Positions 10,180 to 18,305 of a stretch of DNA of 25,474 bases are shown here, piece after piece (the first letter of the stretch is position 1; each line of letters begins with the position of its first letter). The notes below the pieces were generated by a model that worked only from the letters and a program-made list of their open reading frames with translations, was not told where the DNA came from and did no database searches. Position numbers and translations under genes: made by a program. Origin of the DNA: an uncultured Solobacterium sp. GTDB taxonomy: Bacteria > Bacillota_I > Bacilli_A > Erysipelotrichales > Erysipelotrichaceae. Location of the stretch: contig CAJJTI010000008.1 in NCBI GenBank assembly GCA_905194705.1, positions 1 through 25,474 on the forward strand. Direction: 5' to 3'.

Positions 10180-11556
10180 TTAAGCGTTTTTCTTAGCTTC
10201 CTTAGCTTGTTTTTCTGCTTCCCATAGCTCTTTTGCTTTAGGAGCCCATTTTTCAGCGTAAGGAGTTGTCTTCTTAGCTAAATCTTCTGGTGATTCTTTA
10301 GATAAGAAATCCGTGTTATGTGCACCAGTTTCTTTAACCATTTCACCTAATCTAGTTGGATTTTCTAACATTGGACAAGGTTGAAGCATATTTTCGTTAA
10401 ATGGTTGATTTTCATGATACTTCATGAATAATGGTTGTCTTAAGCAGTCAAGTAAATCTTGATCCTTAATATTTGCATTACTGTAGTGGATAAATACACA
10501 TGGTTCTACATCACCATTTGAGTTGATATGACAATAGTTCTTACCACCCGCAATACAACCACCAATATATTCACCATCATTCTGGAAGTCGATTGTGAAA
10601 ATCTTGAATGGACTTTCTTCAGAGCGAACATATCTTAGTCTCTTATAAACATATTCTCTTTCTTCAGGTGTTAACAGTAGATTTGTATCGGCATCGTTTC
10701 CTACTGGCATATAGTGGAAGAACCATGCAATACGTGCACCTTTTTCAATTAACATGTTGAAGAATTCATCACTAGTAACTTCTTTATAGTTTAAATGTGT
10801 ATAGCAAACAGATACTGAATATACGATTCCATATTTCTTTAGTAAATCTAACGCAGCTAATACTTTGTCGTAGCAACCTTCACCACGTCTAGCATCTGTT
10901 GTTTCACGGCTTCCTTCAATAGATGGAGCGAATGAAATATTACCTAAACGAACAACTTCTCTACAGAATGGTTCATCAATTAATGTTGTGTTTGTGAAGA
11001 TGTGGAAATAGCAGTCGTTATGTTTTTCAGCTAGTTTTAATACATCTTGTTTTCTTGTTAGAGGTTCACCACCTGTTAACAAATACATATATATACCAAG
11101 TTCTTTACCTTGAGAAACAATTTTATCCATATCTTCAAAAGATAAAGCTAATGTATGTCCATACTCAGCTGCCCAGCATCCAGTACACGCCATGTTACAA
11201 GCTGACGTTGGATCAAATAAAATTGTCCAAGGTATATTACAGTTGTATTTTTCCTTCATCTTATTTTGTTGTGGAATGCCCAACATAGAAGCATTAATAA
11301 CAAAGTCTTCCATGAACTTGTCAATGCAGTGTGGATTGATATCTCTGAAAATATCCATTGTATATTGATACCACTTATTATTTGGATCTTCTAATACTCT
11401 TCTCACAAAAGCTAATTGTCCAGGCATTGCTGAGCCACCATATTTTTCTAACCAATCCAAAATTTGTGGAATGTGTTTTTCAGGATCCTTTTGTAAATAA
11501 CTAAATACTTGTTTAGCACCAAATGCTTTAACGCTTTCTGAAAATGTTCTTGCCAT
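10180..11556 (-). CDS. Radical SAM/SPASM-domain protein of unknown substrate
   Basis: This 458-residue protein has a helical N-terminal region of about 110 residues, then a radical SAM barrel opening with FDPTSACNMACTGCWAAEYG. Cys120, Cys124 and Cys127 form the CxxxCxxC that binds the [4Fe-4S] cluster cleaving S-adenosylmethionine; GGEP is at 162-165. The C-terminal part has further cysteines (334, 342, 353, 394) in a SPASM-like pattern around CHINSNGDVEPCVF, so auxiliary clusters are likely. The tail (about 410-458) is Lys/Ala/Glu-rich. The gene stands alone, with its own SD (GAAGGAG) and terminator. No small precursor-peptide gene is visible beside it, which is unusual for a SPASM peptide maturase. 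I cannot assign a reaction. Confidence 0.85.
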   Translation of the reverse strand: MARTFSESVKAFGAKQVFSYLQKDPEKHIPQILDWLEKYGGSAMPGQLAFVRRVLEDPNNKWYQYTMDIFRDINPHCIDKFMEDFVINASMLGIPQQNKMKEKYNCNIPWTILFDPTSACNMACTGCWAAEYGHTLALSFEDMDKIVSQGKELGIYMYLLTGGEPLTRKQDVLKLAEKHNDCYFHIFTNTTLIDEPFCREVVRLGNISFAPSIEGSRETTDARRGEGCYDKVLAALDLLKKYGIVYSVSVCYTHLNYKEVTSDEFFNMLIEKGARIAWFFHYMPVGNDADTNLLLTPEEREYVYKRLRYVRSEESPFKIFTIDFQNDGEYIGGCIAGGKNYCHINSNGDVEPCVFIHYSNANIKDQDLLDCLRQPLFMKYHENQPFNENMLQPCPMLENPTRLGEMVKETGAHNTDFLSKESPEDLAKKTTPYAEKWAPKAKELWEAEKQAKEAKKNA

Positions 11557-11592
11557 AATGTTATCTCCTTCATTACGTCTTCAATTTAGCAC

Positions 11593-11598
11593 TTTATA
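11593..11598 (-). promoter_or_regulatory. -10 box candidate for the radical SAM gene
   Basis: TATAAA on the minus strand about 40 bp upstream of ATG 11556. TTAAAC or TTGAAC lies further upstream, but with spacings of 15 or 21 bp, so the -35 element is uncertain. Confidence 0.35.
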
Positions 11599-11649
11599 AA
11601 CGGCGATGAAATGGTTTAAGTTCAAACTATTTACACATCCGCAAATCTG

Positions 11650-11655
11650 TATAAA
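11650..11655 (+). promoter_or_regulatory. -10 box candidate for the LD-carboxypeptidase-GNAT pair
   Basis: TATAAA on the plus strand about 50 bp upstream of ATG 11707, preceded by TTTACA at a short 14-bp spacing. The GGAGG ribosome binding site ends 4 bases before the ATG. Confidence 0.35.
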
Positions 11656-11706
11656 ATGTTATCATTCAGTTAAAAATGATATTATTTAAAGGAAAATGGA
11701 GGTTTT

Positions 11707-12690
11707 ATGAAATACCCAAATTTTATTAAACAAAACGGAACGATAGGAATATGTGCACCAAGTGCTGGAATCGGCTTAAAAAGTGAAGATTTTGACCATT
11801 CACTTAATGTATTAAAACAACATGGTTATCACATTATTGAAACCGAATCTGTAAGAAGTACAGAATTAAGAAGTGCTGATGCAAAAACAAGAGCGAAAGA
11901 ATTAAAAGAATTATTTACAAACGATAAAGTTGATATTGTTATGGCTGCTGCAGGTGGCGATTTCTTATATGAAATGCTTGGCGAAACAGACTTTGAAACA
12001 ATGCAGAAAAATCCTAAATGGTTACTAGGTATGTCTGATCCTACAAGCCTTCTATTTACATATACTGTCAAATATGATGTTGCAACAATGTATGGCATTA
12101 ATGCCGGAAGCTTTGATTTAAATCCATATCATTCTTCTTTAGATGATTGTTTATCTTTATTAGAAGGTGATTTAGTAACTCAAGAAAGCTATGACTATAT
12201 TTCTTCCACAAAAAGATTTTCTGATTTACCAGAAGTTTATGATAAACCTAACTACTGGAAATCTAATGTAACTGAATATCATGGTTCAGGAAGATTAATT
12301 GGTGGCTGCTTAGATGTATTAAAAGATTTAATTGGTACTAAATTTGCAGATATGAAAGGTTTTAATGAAAGATATAAAGATGATGGTATCATTTTATACT
12401 TTGAAGATTTTGCCTTAAGTGCTGAAGCATTTTATCTAACAATTTTACAGATGCGTTATGCGGGATGGCTTGATCAAGTAAAAGCTGTCATCGTTGGTAG
12501 AACATTATTTGGCTCAAGTGGTACAGGTTTAACTTATGAAGAAGCTTTAGAAAGAGCTCTTAGTGATATTCCTTATTTCTATGATGCTGATATTGGTCAT
12601 ACTATTCCAACTATGACATTTATCAATGGTGCAATTTGTCATCTCGATTATCAAGATAAAAAAGCAAGCATCAAATTTGAATTAAAATAA
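11707..12690 (+). CDS. S66 family LD-carboxypeptidase (LdcA/MccF-like)
   Basis: A cytoplasmic serine peptidase of 327 residues. Family S66 cleaves the L,D bond of murein tetrapeptides during recycling (LdcA) or detoxifies microcin C-like peptides (MccF). The catalytic triad can be placed as Ser110 in LLGMSDPTS, Glu233 in YFEDFALSAEAF and His298 in DIGHTIPT. The N-terminal IGICAPSAG and central GRLIGGCLDVLKDLIGT motifs are typical. The LdcA and MccF branches cannot be separated confidently by eye. Start ATG 11707 follows AATGGAGG. The GNAT gene begins 1 bp after its stop, so the two form an operon. Confidence 0.93.
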   Translation: MKYPNFIKQNGTIGICAPSAGIGLKSEDFDHSLNVLKQHGYHIIETESVRSTELRSADAKTRAKELKELFTNDKVDIVMAAAGGDFLYEMLGETDFETMQKNPKWLLGMSDPTSLLFTYTVKYDVATMYGINAGSFDLNPYHSSLDDCLSLLEGDLVTQESYDYISSTKRFSDLPEVYDKPNYWKSNVTEYHGSGRLIGGCLDVLKDLIGTKFADMKGFNERYKDDGIILYFEDFALSAEAFYLTILQMRYAGWLDQVKAVIVGRTLFGSSGTGLTYEEALERALSDIPYFYDADIGHTIPTMTFINGAICHLDYQDKKASIKFELK

Positions 12691-12691
12691 T

Positions 12692-13132
12692 ATGGAATTT
12701 GTTATTAAACAATTTAATGAATTAACTCTTGATGAACTTTATAAGATACTAAAAGTACGTACAAGTATATTTGTTGTAGAACAAAATTGTCCCTATCAGG
12801 AATTAGATGATTTAGATCAAAGCTCATATCACATTTACCTTGAAGAAGATAATCAAATCATCGCCTATGCAAGAGTGATTTCAAAAGATAATCCATTCCA
12901 TGAAGTATCTATTGGTAGAGTTCTTGTCACAAAGAGAAGACATGGTTATGGAACTAAAGTAGTTCAAAAAGCAATTGAAGTAGCAACAGAAAAATATCAT
13001 GCAGAAAAAATTGTTATAGAGGCTCAAACTTACGTCAAAAAAATGTATGAAAATGTTGGTTTCAAACAAATATCCATGCCATTTCTAGAAGATGGTATAG
13101 AACATATCAAAATGGTTTATGAGAGAGTATAA
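12692..13132 (+). CDS. ElaA-like GNAT family N-acetyltransferase
   Basis: A 146-residue protein of the GCN5-related acetyltransferase fold. The ElaA-type opening (KQFNELTLDELYKILKVR, then FVVEQNCPYQELDDLD) is clear, as is the acetyl-CoA-binding segment SIGRVLVTKRRHGYGTKV. The C-terminal VIEAQTYVKKMYENVGF strand-helix unit is also typical. The substrate is unknown. It follows the LD-carboxypeptidase gene by a single base. Its stop codon lies inside the long palindrome at 13127-13160. Confidence 0.9.
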   Translation: MEFVIKQFNELTLDELYKILKVRTSIFVVEQNCPYQELDDLDQSSYHIYLEEDNQIIAYARVISKDNPFHEVSIGRVLVTKRRHGYGTKVVQKAIEVATEKYHAEKIVIEAQTYVKKMYENVGFKQISMPFLEDGIEHIKMVYERV

Positions 13133-13160
13133 AAAAAGAACATATGTTCTTTTTTTATAC
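13127..13160. terminator. Bidirectional terminator, 34-bp perfect palindrome
   Basis: Each half of 17 bases reads gtataaaaaaagaacat on its own strand, giving a perfect inverted repeat with A7 and T7 tracts. It can terminate transcription in both directions. Stop codons of both convergent genes (13130-13132 plus, 13155-13157 minus) lie within it. Confidence 0.9.
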
Positions 13161-14122
13161 TAACTTTCTTAGTCTTTCCTTTTCTTCTTCGCTAGTAAAT
13201 GCACCATCAACAGCGTAAAGCATCATTTGATGTATTTCTTCATCTGTAAAATGCATATACTTTTTCAATTTATCAATTTCTTTCTGTAATGTTGTACCAG
13301 ATAAAGAGCGATTATCTGTATTAACGGTTACTTTTATACCAGCATCAAATAAAGGTCTAATAGCATGCAAGTCATAAGAAGGTTAGAAGTCACGCATTGT
13401 TCAAGAACTACTTTTTTGTCTAATAATTCCTGTATAACTTCTGGATCATCTAAAGCATGGCCGCCATGACCTATACGATCGGCACCTACTTTTAATGCAT
13501 CATGAACGTTACTTGCAGGACCTGATTCTCCAGCATGTAAAGTAACTGGAACATTCTTTTCTTTTACAATAGAAAAACATTTTTCATAGTTGCTGTATGG
13601 AACAAGTCCTTCTACCCCGGCTAAATCTAATGCACATACTCCTTGACCATAATATTTAGCTGCAAGTCTTGCTGTTTCTAGGTTTACTTCACTATCGCCA
13701 ATATCATCACACATCATACATAAAATTAATTGTACTGTAATATCCTTATACAATTCTTTTGCCTTATTAACACCATCAATACATGCAATTACAGTTTCTT
13801 CTTGTGTTAAACCTTTTAATAAATGTGCTTGTGGTGCAAAACGTATTTCTGCATAACATACATTATCTTTTTCTAAATCAGAAATACATGCAATCATTGA
13901 TTCATAAATTGCTTCTTTATCCTGTAAGATAGCCAAAGGAAATGTGAAATGATCCAAAAATGTTTCAAGACTGACATTGTCAGATGGTACTGGCATTTCT
14001 TTCGCAAATTGTTCATAACTCATATCTTCAGGAAGAATATTTCTCTCTTTAGCTAATTCATAACTTTTTTCTACATTTAAAGAGCCATCAAAGTGGCAAT
14101 GAAGTTCAATATATTTACCCAT
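13155..14122 (-). pseudogene. add: Adenosine deaminase, interrupted by a deletion/frameshift
   Basis: Adenosine deaminase hydrolyses adenosine to inosine in purine salvage. The upstream piece (14122-13334) carries the metal-binding ELHCHFDGSL, a VTLHAGES segment and DRIGHGGHALDD. The downstream piece (to 13155) continues in another frame with YDLHAIRPLFDAGIKVTVNTDN and SGTTL, which includes the catalytic metal-binding Asp. The break lies at about 13373-13385, after CVTSNLL. Relatives have about 11 residues between SN and the following His; here only about 5 codons remain, so about 17 bases seem deleted, not a single base. The upstream frame ends after an unrelated LMTCMLLDLYLMLV tail and lacks the catalytic Asp, so the product should be inactive unless the break is an assembly error. 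AAAGGA lies 8 bases before the start. Confidence 0.85.
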
Positions 14123-14158
14123 ATCTTTTATCCTTTACTGAATTTATGATACCAAATT

Positions 14159-14181
14159 AAAAAAAAGAGGCAACCGCCTCT
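14159..14181 (-). terminator. Terminator of the HU gene
   Basis: AGAGGC, loop GGUU, GCCUCU followed by a run of eight U on the minus strand, 15 bp past the HU stop codon. Confidence 0.92.
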
Positions 14182-14195
14182 AATATGAATCATTA

Positions 14196-14489
14196 TTACT
14201 TTACAAGTTCTTTTAATGTCTTGCTGGCTTTGAAACCTGGAGCTTTAGAAGCCTCAATTTTAATTTGTTCGCCAGTACGAGGATTAACACCAGTGCGTGC
14301 TGCCCTTGTCTTTACTGTAAATTTACCAAAGCCATTGATATCAACAACGCCACCGTTTGCAAGAGTCTTACTCATAGATTCAAATACATCATTAACTACT
14401 TCAGTTGCTGCTTTCTTCGTCATGTCATATTTTTCAGCTAATTCTTCAACTAATACTTTCTTTGTAAGAGTTTCTACTTCTTTTGCCAT
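14196..14489 (-). CDS. hup: HU family nucleoid DNA-binding protein
   Basis: A 97-residue protein with the full HU layout: an N-terminal helical dimerisation part beginning LTKKVLVEELAEKY, the GFGKFTVKTRAARTGVNPRTG beta-arm with the conserved Pro that intercalates DNA, and the C-terminal KAPGFKASKTLKELV. HU compacts and bends DNA without strong sequence preference. The gene has its own promoter, an AAGGAG ribosome binding site and a strong terminator, so it is a single-gene unit, as expected for an abundant protein. Confidence 0.96.
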   Translation of the reverse strand: MAKEVETLTKKVLVEELAEKYDMTKKAATEVVNDVFESMSKTLANGGVVDINGFGKFTVKTRAARTGVNPRTGEQIKIEASKAPGFKASKTLKELVK

Positions 14490-14523
14490 ATTGTTTTCTC
14501 CTTTAGCTATCTCTTATAACTTC

Positions 14524-14551
14524 ATTGTAGTACGTCACCTATAAATTGCAA
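14524..14551 (-). promoter_or_regulatory. Promoter of the HU gene
   Basis: TTGCAA (14551-14546) and TACAAT (14529-14524) on the minus strand are 16 bp apart, about 35 bp upstream of the HU start. The -35 box lies inside one copy of an 11-bp direct repeat (14545-14555 and 14563-14573). Confidence 0.55.
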
Positions 14552-14575
14552 TATTGTGAATAATTGCGATATTTC

Positions 14576-15280
14576 TTACAACATCGCTGATAAAATACCA
14601 ACTAAATCATAAGTAGAAATAACACCCAATGGTTCTTCATTACAATTACCAGTTTCTGTAATGATAATAAATGGCGTTTTCTGTTTGTTTTTAATACTAT
14701 TTTCAAATAAAGTAATGACATCATGAATGGAACTCTTTTGACGTATAAAAACAACTCTTTCTTGTTTAGATTCATCTAATATTTCACTAATTGTTTGGTT
14801 AGCAAAATTATGTTCTAAGCCCCAGCCAGCTATTTCTTCCATTGTAATTAATGTTAAGAATTCAGCATTACGATATACAGGCATTTTGGTTAAAGCATGT
14901 TCCTTCATCAAATCATATACTTCTTTGATTGTTTGATTTTCACGAGCTTTATGTACTGGTTTATTTGCATAATTCAAAGCATATTTGCCTGATTTTAATA
15001 CTTCAGCAATATGCTCTATATTGTTAACAGTCGCATCACTTGGTTCCGCTATAATTTCCATTTGTTCATCACGATGATGCACTATTGCATTTCGTAACTC
15101 GTTATATTCTTTTAAATCTGCATAATGTTGTTCAACAAGTTTATTTTGTTTAGCACAATATGATAGCAGCATTGAAAATGGAATATATTTCTTTGAACCA
15201 TTAATTTCATTTAATGATTTTTCAATTGAATTGTAGGCAATTAAAAAGCGTTCTGAATTTAACATTGTCTTATTTTCCAT
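14576..15280 (-). CDS. HEPN-motif domain fused to tandem CBS domains
   Basis: A 234-residue protein in two parts. The helical N-terminal 100 residues contain ELRNAIVHH with Arg63 and His68, matching the Rx4-6H signature of HEPN domains, many of which are RNases or toxins. Residues of about 107-232 form two CBS domains (first with EVYDLMKEHALTKMPVY, second ending PLGVISTYDLVGIL), which in other proteins bind adenine nucleotides and regulate an attached domain. The function here is unproven; nucleotide-controlled RNA binding or cleavage is one reading. The start is uncertain: ATG 15280 overlaps the upstream amidase by 11 bp, while ATG 15265 follows GGAAAA and begins 4 bp after that stop. It is last in a three-gene overlapping cluster. 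Confidence 0.75.
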   Translation of the reverse strand: MENKTMLNSERFLIAYNSIEKSLNEINGSKKYIPFSMLLSYCAKQNKLVEQHYADLKEYNELRNAIVHHRDEQMEIIAEPSDATVNNIEHIAEVLKSGKYALNYANKPVHKARENQTIKEVYDLMKEHALTKMPVYRNAEFLTLITMEEIAGWGLEHNFANQTISEILDESKQERVVFIRQKSSIHDVITLFENSIKNKQKTPFIIITETGNCNEEPLGVISTYDLVGILSAML

Positions 15281-15995
15281 ATACTTCTTTTAAAGCTTCA
15301 ACAATTTTATCTGCCACTTCATTCATCTTTTCATCACTCATATATGTATCCACATCACTTTGACTAGTTACATACATTCCATCAATTTCTACAACTGGAA
15401 TATCAACAGCCTCCATAAGTTCCATTGTTTCATAGTCGTATTTTGTTTCATCTGTAATATCGACATACTTTACACCAAATTCAGTATCATTTACAGGTTC
15501 ATAATACGCATAGCAAGCAGTACTGTTTTCTAATTTTTCTGCTATCTTTTCTGTCACTTTTCTACTTTGTGAGTATCCTTTTAAAGTAGATGGCTTAGAA
15601 ATAATATGCATATTTGAAGCATTTGTATCACTGCTACTACTTGCATGAATCGTCAAGATAATATCAGCATCTTTCGCTTTATCTACACGACCAGCTATTG
15701 GCATATTTTCATCTATCTGATGGGTTAAAATCACTTTATAGTTTTTATCTTCTTTCAGTTTTTCTGCTAAAACTGTACTCATCTTTGATGTATATTCATA
15801 TTCAGAAATAATACCTGTAAAACCAGGATGACCAGCATCATGTCCTGCATCAACCGCAATAGTGATTTTACCTTCTTTATTACCACATGATTTTAAAGTG
15901 AAAACTAAAACACAACTTAATATCACAAGAAATGACAGGCATAAAAGAATAAATACCTTGGATAATTTTCTTCTTTTCTTTTTCTTATTACTCAT
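15270..15995 (-). CDS. Membrane-anchored N-acetylmuramoyl-L-alanine amidase (Amidase_3)
   Basis: This 241-residue protein should cut the bond between muramic acid and the stem peptide at the cell surface. A Lys/Arg-rich start (KKKKRRK) precedes one hydrophobic segment (about 13-35), giving an anchor with the catalytic domain outside. The zinc site follows the family order: His52 in VDAGHDAGH, a Glu near 65-67, His117 in LTIHASS, and the catalytic-type Glu203 in VVEIDGMYV. The domain is somewhat short and the usual NPDLR-type Ser/Asn-rich segment is simplified. It overlaps the upstream HAD gene by 4 bp and the downstream HEPN-CBS gene, so all three are probably coexpressed. Confidence 0.85.
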   Translation of the reverse strand: MSNKKKKRRKLSKVFILLCLSFLVILSCVLVFTLKSCGNKEGKITIAVDAGHDAGHPGFTGIISEYEYTSKMSTVLAEKLKEDKNYKVILTHQIDENMPIAGRVDKAKDADIILTIHASSSSDTNASNMHIISKPSTLKGYSQSRKVTEKIAEKLENSTACYAYYEPVNDTEFGVKYVDITDETKYDYETMELMEAVDIPVVEIDGMYVTSQSDVDTYMSDEKMNEVADKIVEALKEVYGK

Positions 15996-16828
15996 CTTAT
16001 TTTCCCTTCAATATCCTCTAAAACTGATGTATCACTCATCATACGTAATATTTGTTTCAGCAGATTTTCCATATCTTTATTTTCTCGATAATCAGCTTTA
16101 CTCATAAAATCAGCACGTGCTTCATTTACTAATTGAATTGCTGTACTACTTGGTTCATTTAAATTGGGATTATAAACCGCTATTGATTTACCACCATATT
16201 CTCGTACCAGTCGCATACATGGTACATCCGTCAAACCATCCGCAATATAAATCATACGTTTGAATGGAATAGGTCTTTTTGATGGTTTTATCCATGTATT
16301 TAAATCCGTATCGTTATTTTCATCCAGTACCTGTTTATTGATACGGAAGATATATTGAGTCTTGGTTGTATAGTTCACAATTACTGCAGGCCACTTAGCA
16401 ATACCTTCTTCATCATAAAAATATCTGCAGGCATATATTTTCTTGAATTCTTTTGCAATATCTACACTTTCAATAATTTCACTCATACCGCTGGAAATGA
16501 CATAGTGCTCAATTTCTAATCCTAACTCTTTACCATATTCATTCATGCGTTTAAACCATGTTTTAACACCAGGATATAAATGAATTTGTTTGCCCACTGT
16601 CAAAAAATCACTTTGTTTTAAAGGTTTACCTTGATTGGCAAATTTTTGTTGTAATAAATATAAATATGCGCTGATATGATCCATATGATGAGTCTCACTT
16701 AACTCACCAACTTCTTTCCAGAATAAACCTGGATCATTATAGCCAAGATGAGGAATAAGACTGTATTCCTGCATATCTTTGTCACATAACGTTTTATCAA
16801 AATCGTATAAAATAGCTACTTTTTTCAT
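15992..16828 (-). CDS. HAD superfamily hydrolase (phosphoserine-phosphatase-like)
   Basis: A cytoplasmic phosphatase-like protein of 278 residues. Motif I is ILYDFDKTLCD with the two Asp of DxD at 9 and 11. Motif II is YVISSGMSE and motif IV is IYIADGLTDVPCM, a pattern like HAD subfamily IB. The substrate is unknown. I chose ATG 16828 (MKKVAILYDFDKT); ATG 16837 is also in frame. Neither has a good SD, and a TATAAT box ends 7 bases before 16828, so the mRNA may be nearly leaderless. It leads an overlapping cluster with the amidase and HEPN-CBS genes. Confidence 0.85.
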   Translation of the reverse strand: MKKVAILYDFDKTLCDKDMQEYSLIPHLGYNDPGLFWKEVGELSETHHMDHISAYLYLLQQKFANQGKPLKQSDFLTVGKQIHLYPGVKTWFKRMNEYGKELGLEIEHYVISSGMSEIIESVDIAKEFKKIYACRYFYDEEGIAKWPAVIVNYTTKTQYIFRINKQVLDENNDTDLNTWIKPSKRPIPFKRMIYIADGLTDVPCMRLVREYGGKSIAVYNPNLNEPSSTAIQLVNEARADFMSKADYRENKDMENLLKQILRMMSDTSVLEDIEGKIR

Positions 16829-16835
16829 GTATCTC

Positions 16836-16841
16836 ATTATA
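16836..16841 (-). promoter_or_regulatory. -10 box next to the HAD gene start
   Basis: A perfect TATAAT on the minus strand immediately upstream of ATG 16828 and downstream of the pepV terminator. No -35 box is visible at the normal distance, so this is a weak call. Confidence 0.35.
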
Positions 16842-16845
16842 CAAC

Positions 16846-16872
16846 AAAAAAGAGTAGCTATTATGCTACTCT
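16846..16872 (-). terminator. Terminator of pepV
   Basis: AGAGUAGC, loop AUAAUA, GCUACUCU then UUUUU on the minus strand, 13 bp after the pepV stop codon. Confidence 0.92.
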
Positions 16873-16885
16873 AATTAAGTATTTA

Positions 16886-18253
16886 TTAAACATTTAATAA
16901 GTTGATGATTGCTTGTACATAGATTTCAGCCTGTAGTAACAATTCATCAATTTCTACCCATTCATTTACATTATGAATCCGATAGTCTTTTCCAGGGAAT
17001 GCACATCCAAAAGCGATAGTGTTACCAATTTCTTTTGCATATGTACCACCACCAATTGTCATTGGTTCAGTTTCTGTATCACCTGTTACATCACGATATG
17101 CTTTTAATAAGCTAGTAACAAGTGTTGATTCTGGTGGATAGAACAATGGATCAACTGTTCTTTCAATCACAATTTCTCCACCTTCATCCTTTAATTTATT
17201 TTCTTCCTGCATTTGACGAACAACCTGCTTAACATTCATTGATACAGGAGATCTCATATCAATTGTTCCAGTAATAACGCCATCTTTCATACGTATTACA
17301 CCATTGTTTGAAGTTAAAGCACCATATTCATCTTTACATGCCGCACCAAATAATGAACCATCTGTTTCTAGTCCAAAGTGTGAACAATAGAAATCAACAA
17401 ACAAGTCTTGATATCCAGCACGCTTTAAAGCCATAAATAATTCTGAAATAGCGTTAACACCTAAATGAGGAAGAGAAGCGTGAGCTGCTACACCTAAAAC
17501 TGTAATAGTGTCACTGTCTGTACCTTCTTCAATAGAATAAGTTAAATTCTTCTGGTTAAAATATTCTTTTAATGTTTTTGGTGAATATGAATTCTTTTCT
17601 ACTTTAATTGTACATTTTGAACATACTATGTTAGAAACAGAACCACCTTCAATATCCAGAATATTTGTATTTAATGAATGATAAGATGCTTTAATCATTC
17701 CTTTTTCACCATAAACACCTGGGAAATCACCATCTGGTGTAAAACCATATGTTACATCCCCTTCTTTTTTAACATAGTATTCTAAACACTTAGAACCGCT
17801 TTCTTCATTTGTTCCCATGATTAAACGAATTCTTTTAGTTAGTGGTATTTCTAAATCACGAATAACCTTCATTGCAATCATAGATGCAACTACTGCACCT
17901 TTATCATCACTTACGCCACGGCCATATAAAACACCATCTTTTTCAGTTTGAACAAAAGGATCAGTGTCCCAACCATCTTCTTTTTTTGCAGGTACGACAT
18001 CAAGGTGACCAATAATACCAATAACGTCATCACCTTCACCCATTTCAGCATATCCCACATAATTATCTAAATTAACTGTTTTAAAGCCATCTTGATCAAG
18101 CATATCCAAAGCAGTTAATAAAGCTTCTTTAGGTCCTTTCCCAAATGGAGCACCTTCTTCAGCTTCACCATAAACACTTTCAATATTAACAAGTTTTGCC
18201 AGTTTTTCTATAAGCTCATTTCTGTACTTCTCGACTAGCACTTTCGCGTCCAT
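16886..18253 (-). CDS. pepV: M20 family dipeptidase PepV
   Basis: A 455-residue cytoplasmic zinc dipeptidase that finishes peptide breakdown. Metal-binding and catalytic segments are in place: GHLDVVP (His83, Asp85), the bridging Asp in GRGVSDDKGA, the catalytic pair Glu150-Glu151 in GTNEESGS, an Asp in TPDGDFP and a C-terminal His in RIHNVNEW. A lid/dimerisation domain of about 190 residues lies between, as in the PepV branch. ATG 18253 was chosen because GGAGGG lies about 9 bases upstream; the frame is open for 8 more codons to 18277 without an RBS. A terminator follows directly. It is 52 bp downstream of xth on the same strand and may be cotranscribed with it. Confidence 0.94.
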   Translation of the reverse strand: MDAKVLVEKYRNELIEKLAKLVNIESVYGEAEEGAPFGKGPKEALLTALDMLDQDGFKTVNLDNYVGYAEMGEGDDVIGIIGHLDVVPAKKEDGWDTDPFVQTEKDGVLYGRGVSDDKGAVVASMIAMKVIRDLEIPLTKRIRLIMGTNEESGSKCLEYYVKKEGDVTYGFTPDGDFPGVYGEKGMIKASYHSLNTNILDIEGGSVSNIVCSKCTIKVEKNSYSPKTLKEYFNQKNLTYSIEEGTDSDTITVLGVAAHASLPHLGVNAISELFMALKRAGYQDLFVDFYCSHFGLETDGSLFGAACKDEYGALTSNNGVIRMKDGVITGTIDMRSPVSMNVKQVVRQMQEENKLKDEGGEIVIERTVDPLFYPPESTLVTSLLKAYRDVTGDTETEPMTIGGGTYAKEIGNTIAFGCAFPGKDYRIHNVNEWVEIDELLLQAEIYVQAIINLLNV

Positions 18254-18305
18254 ATTATTTTCCCTCCGATATGACAATATGCTTATATTTTAATCTTATT
18301 TATGC

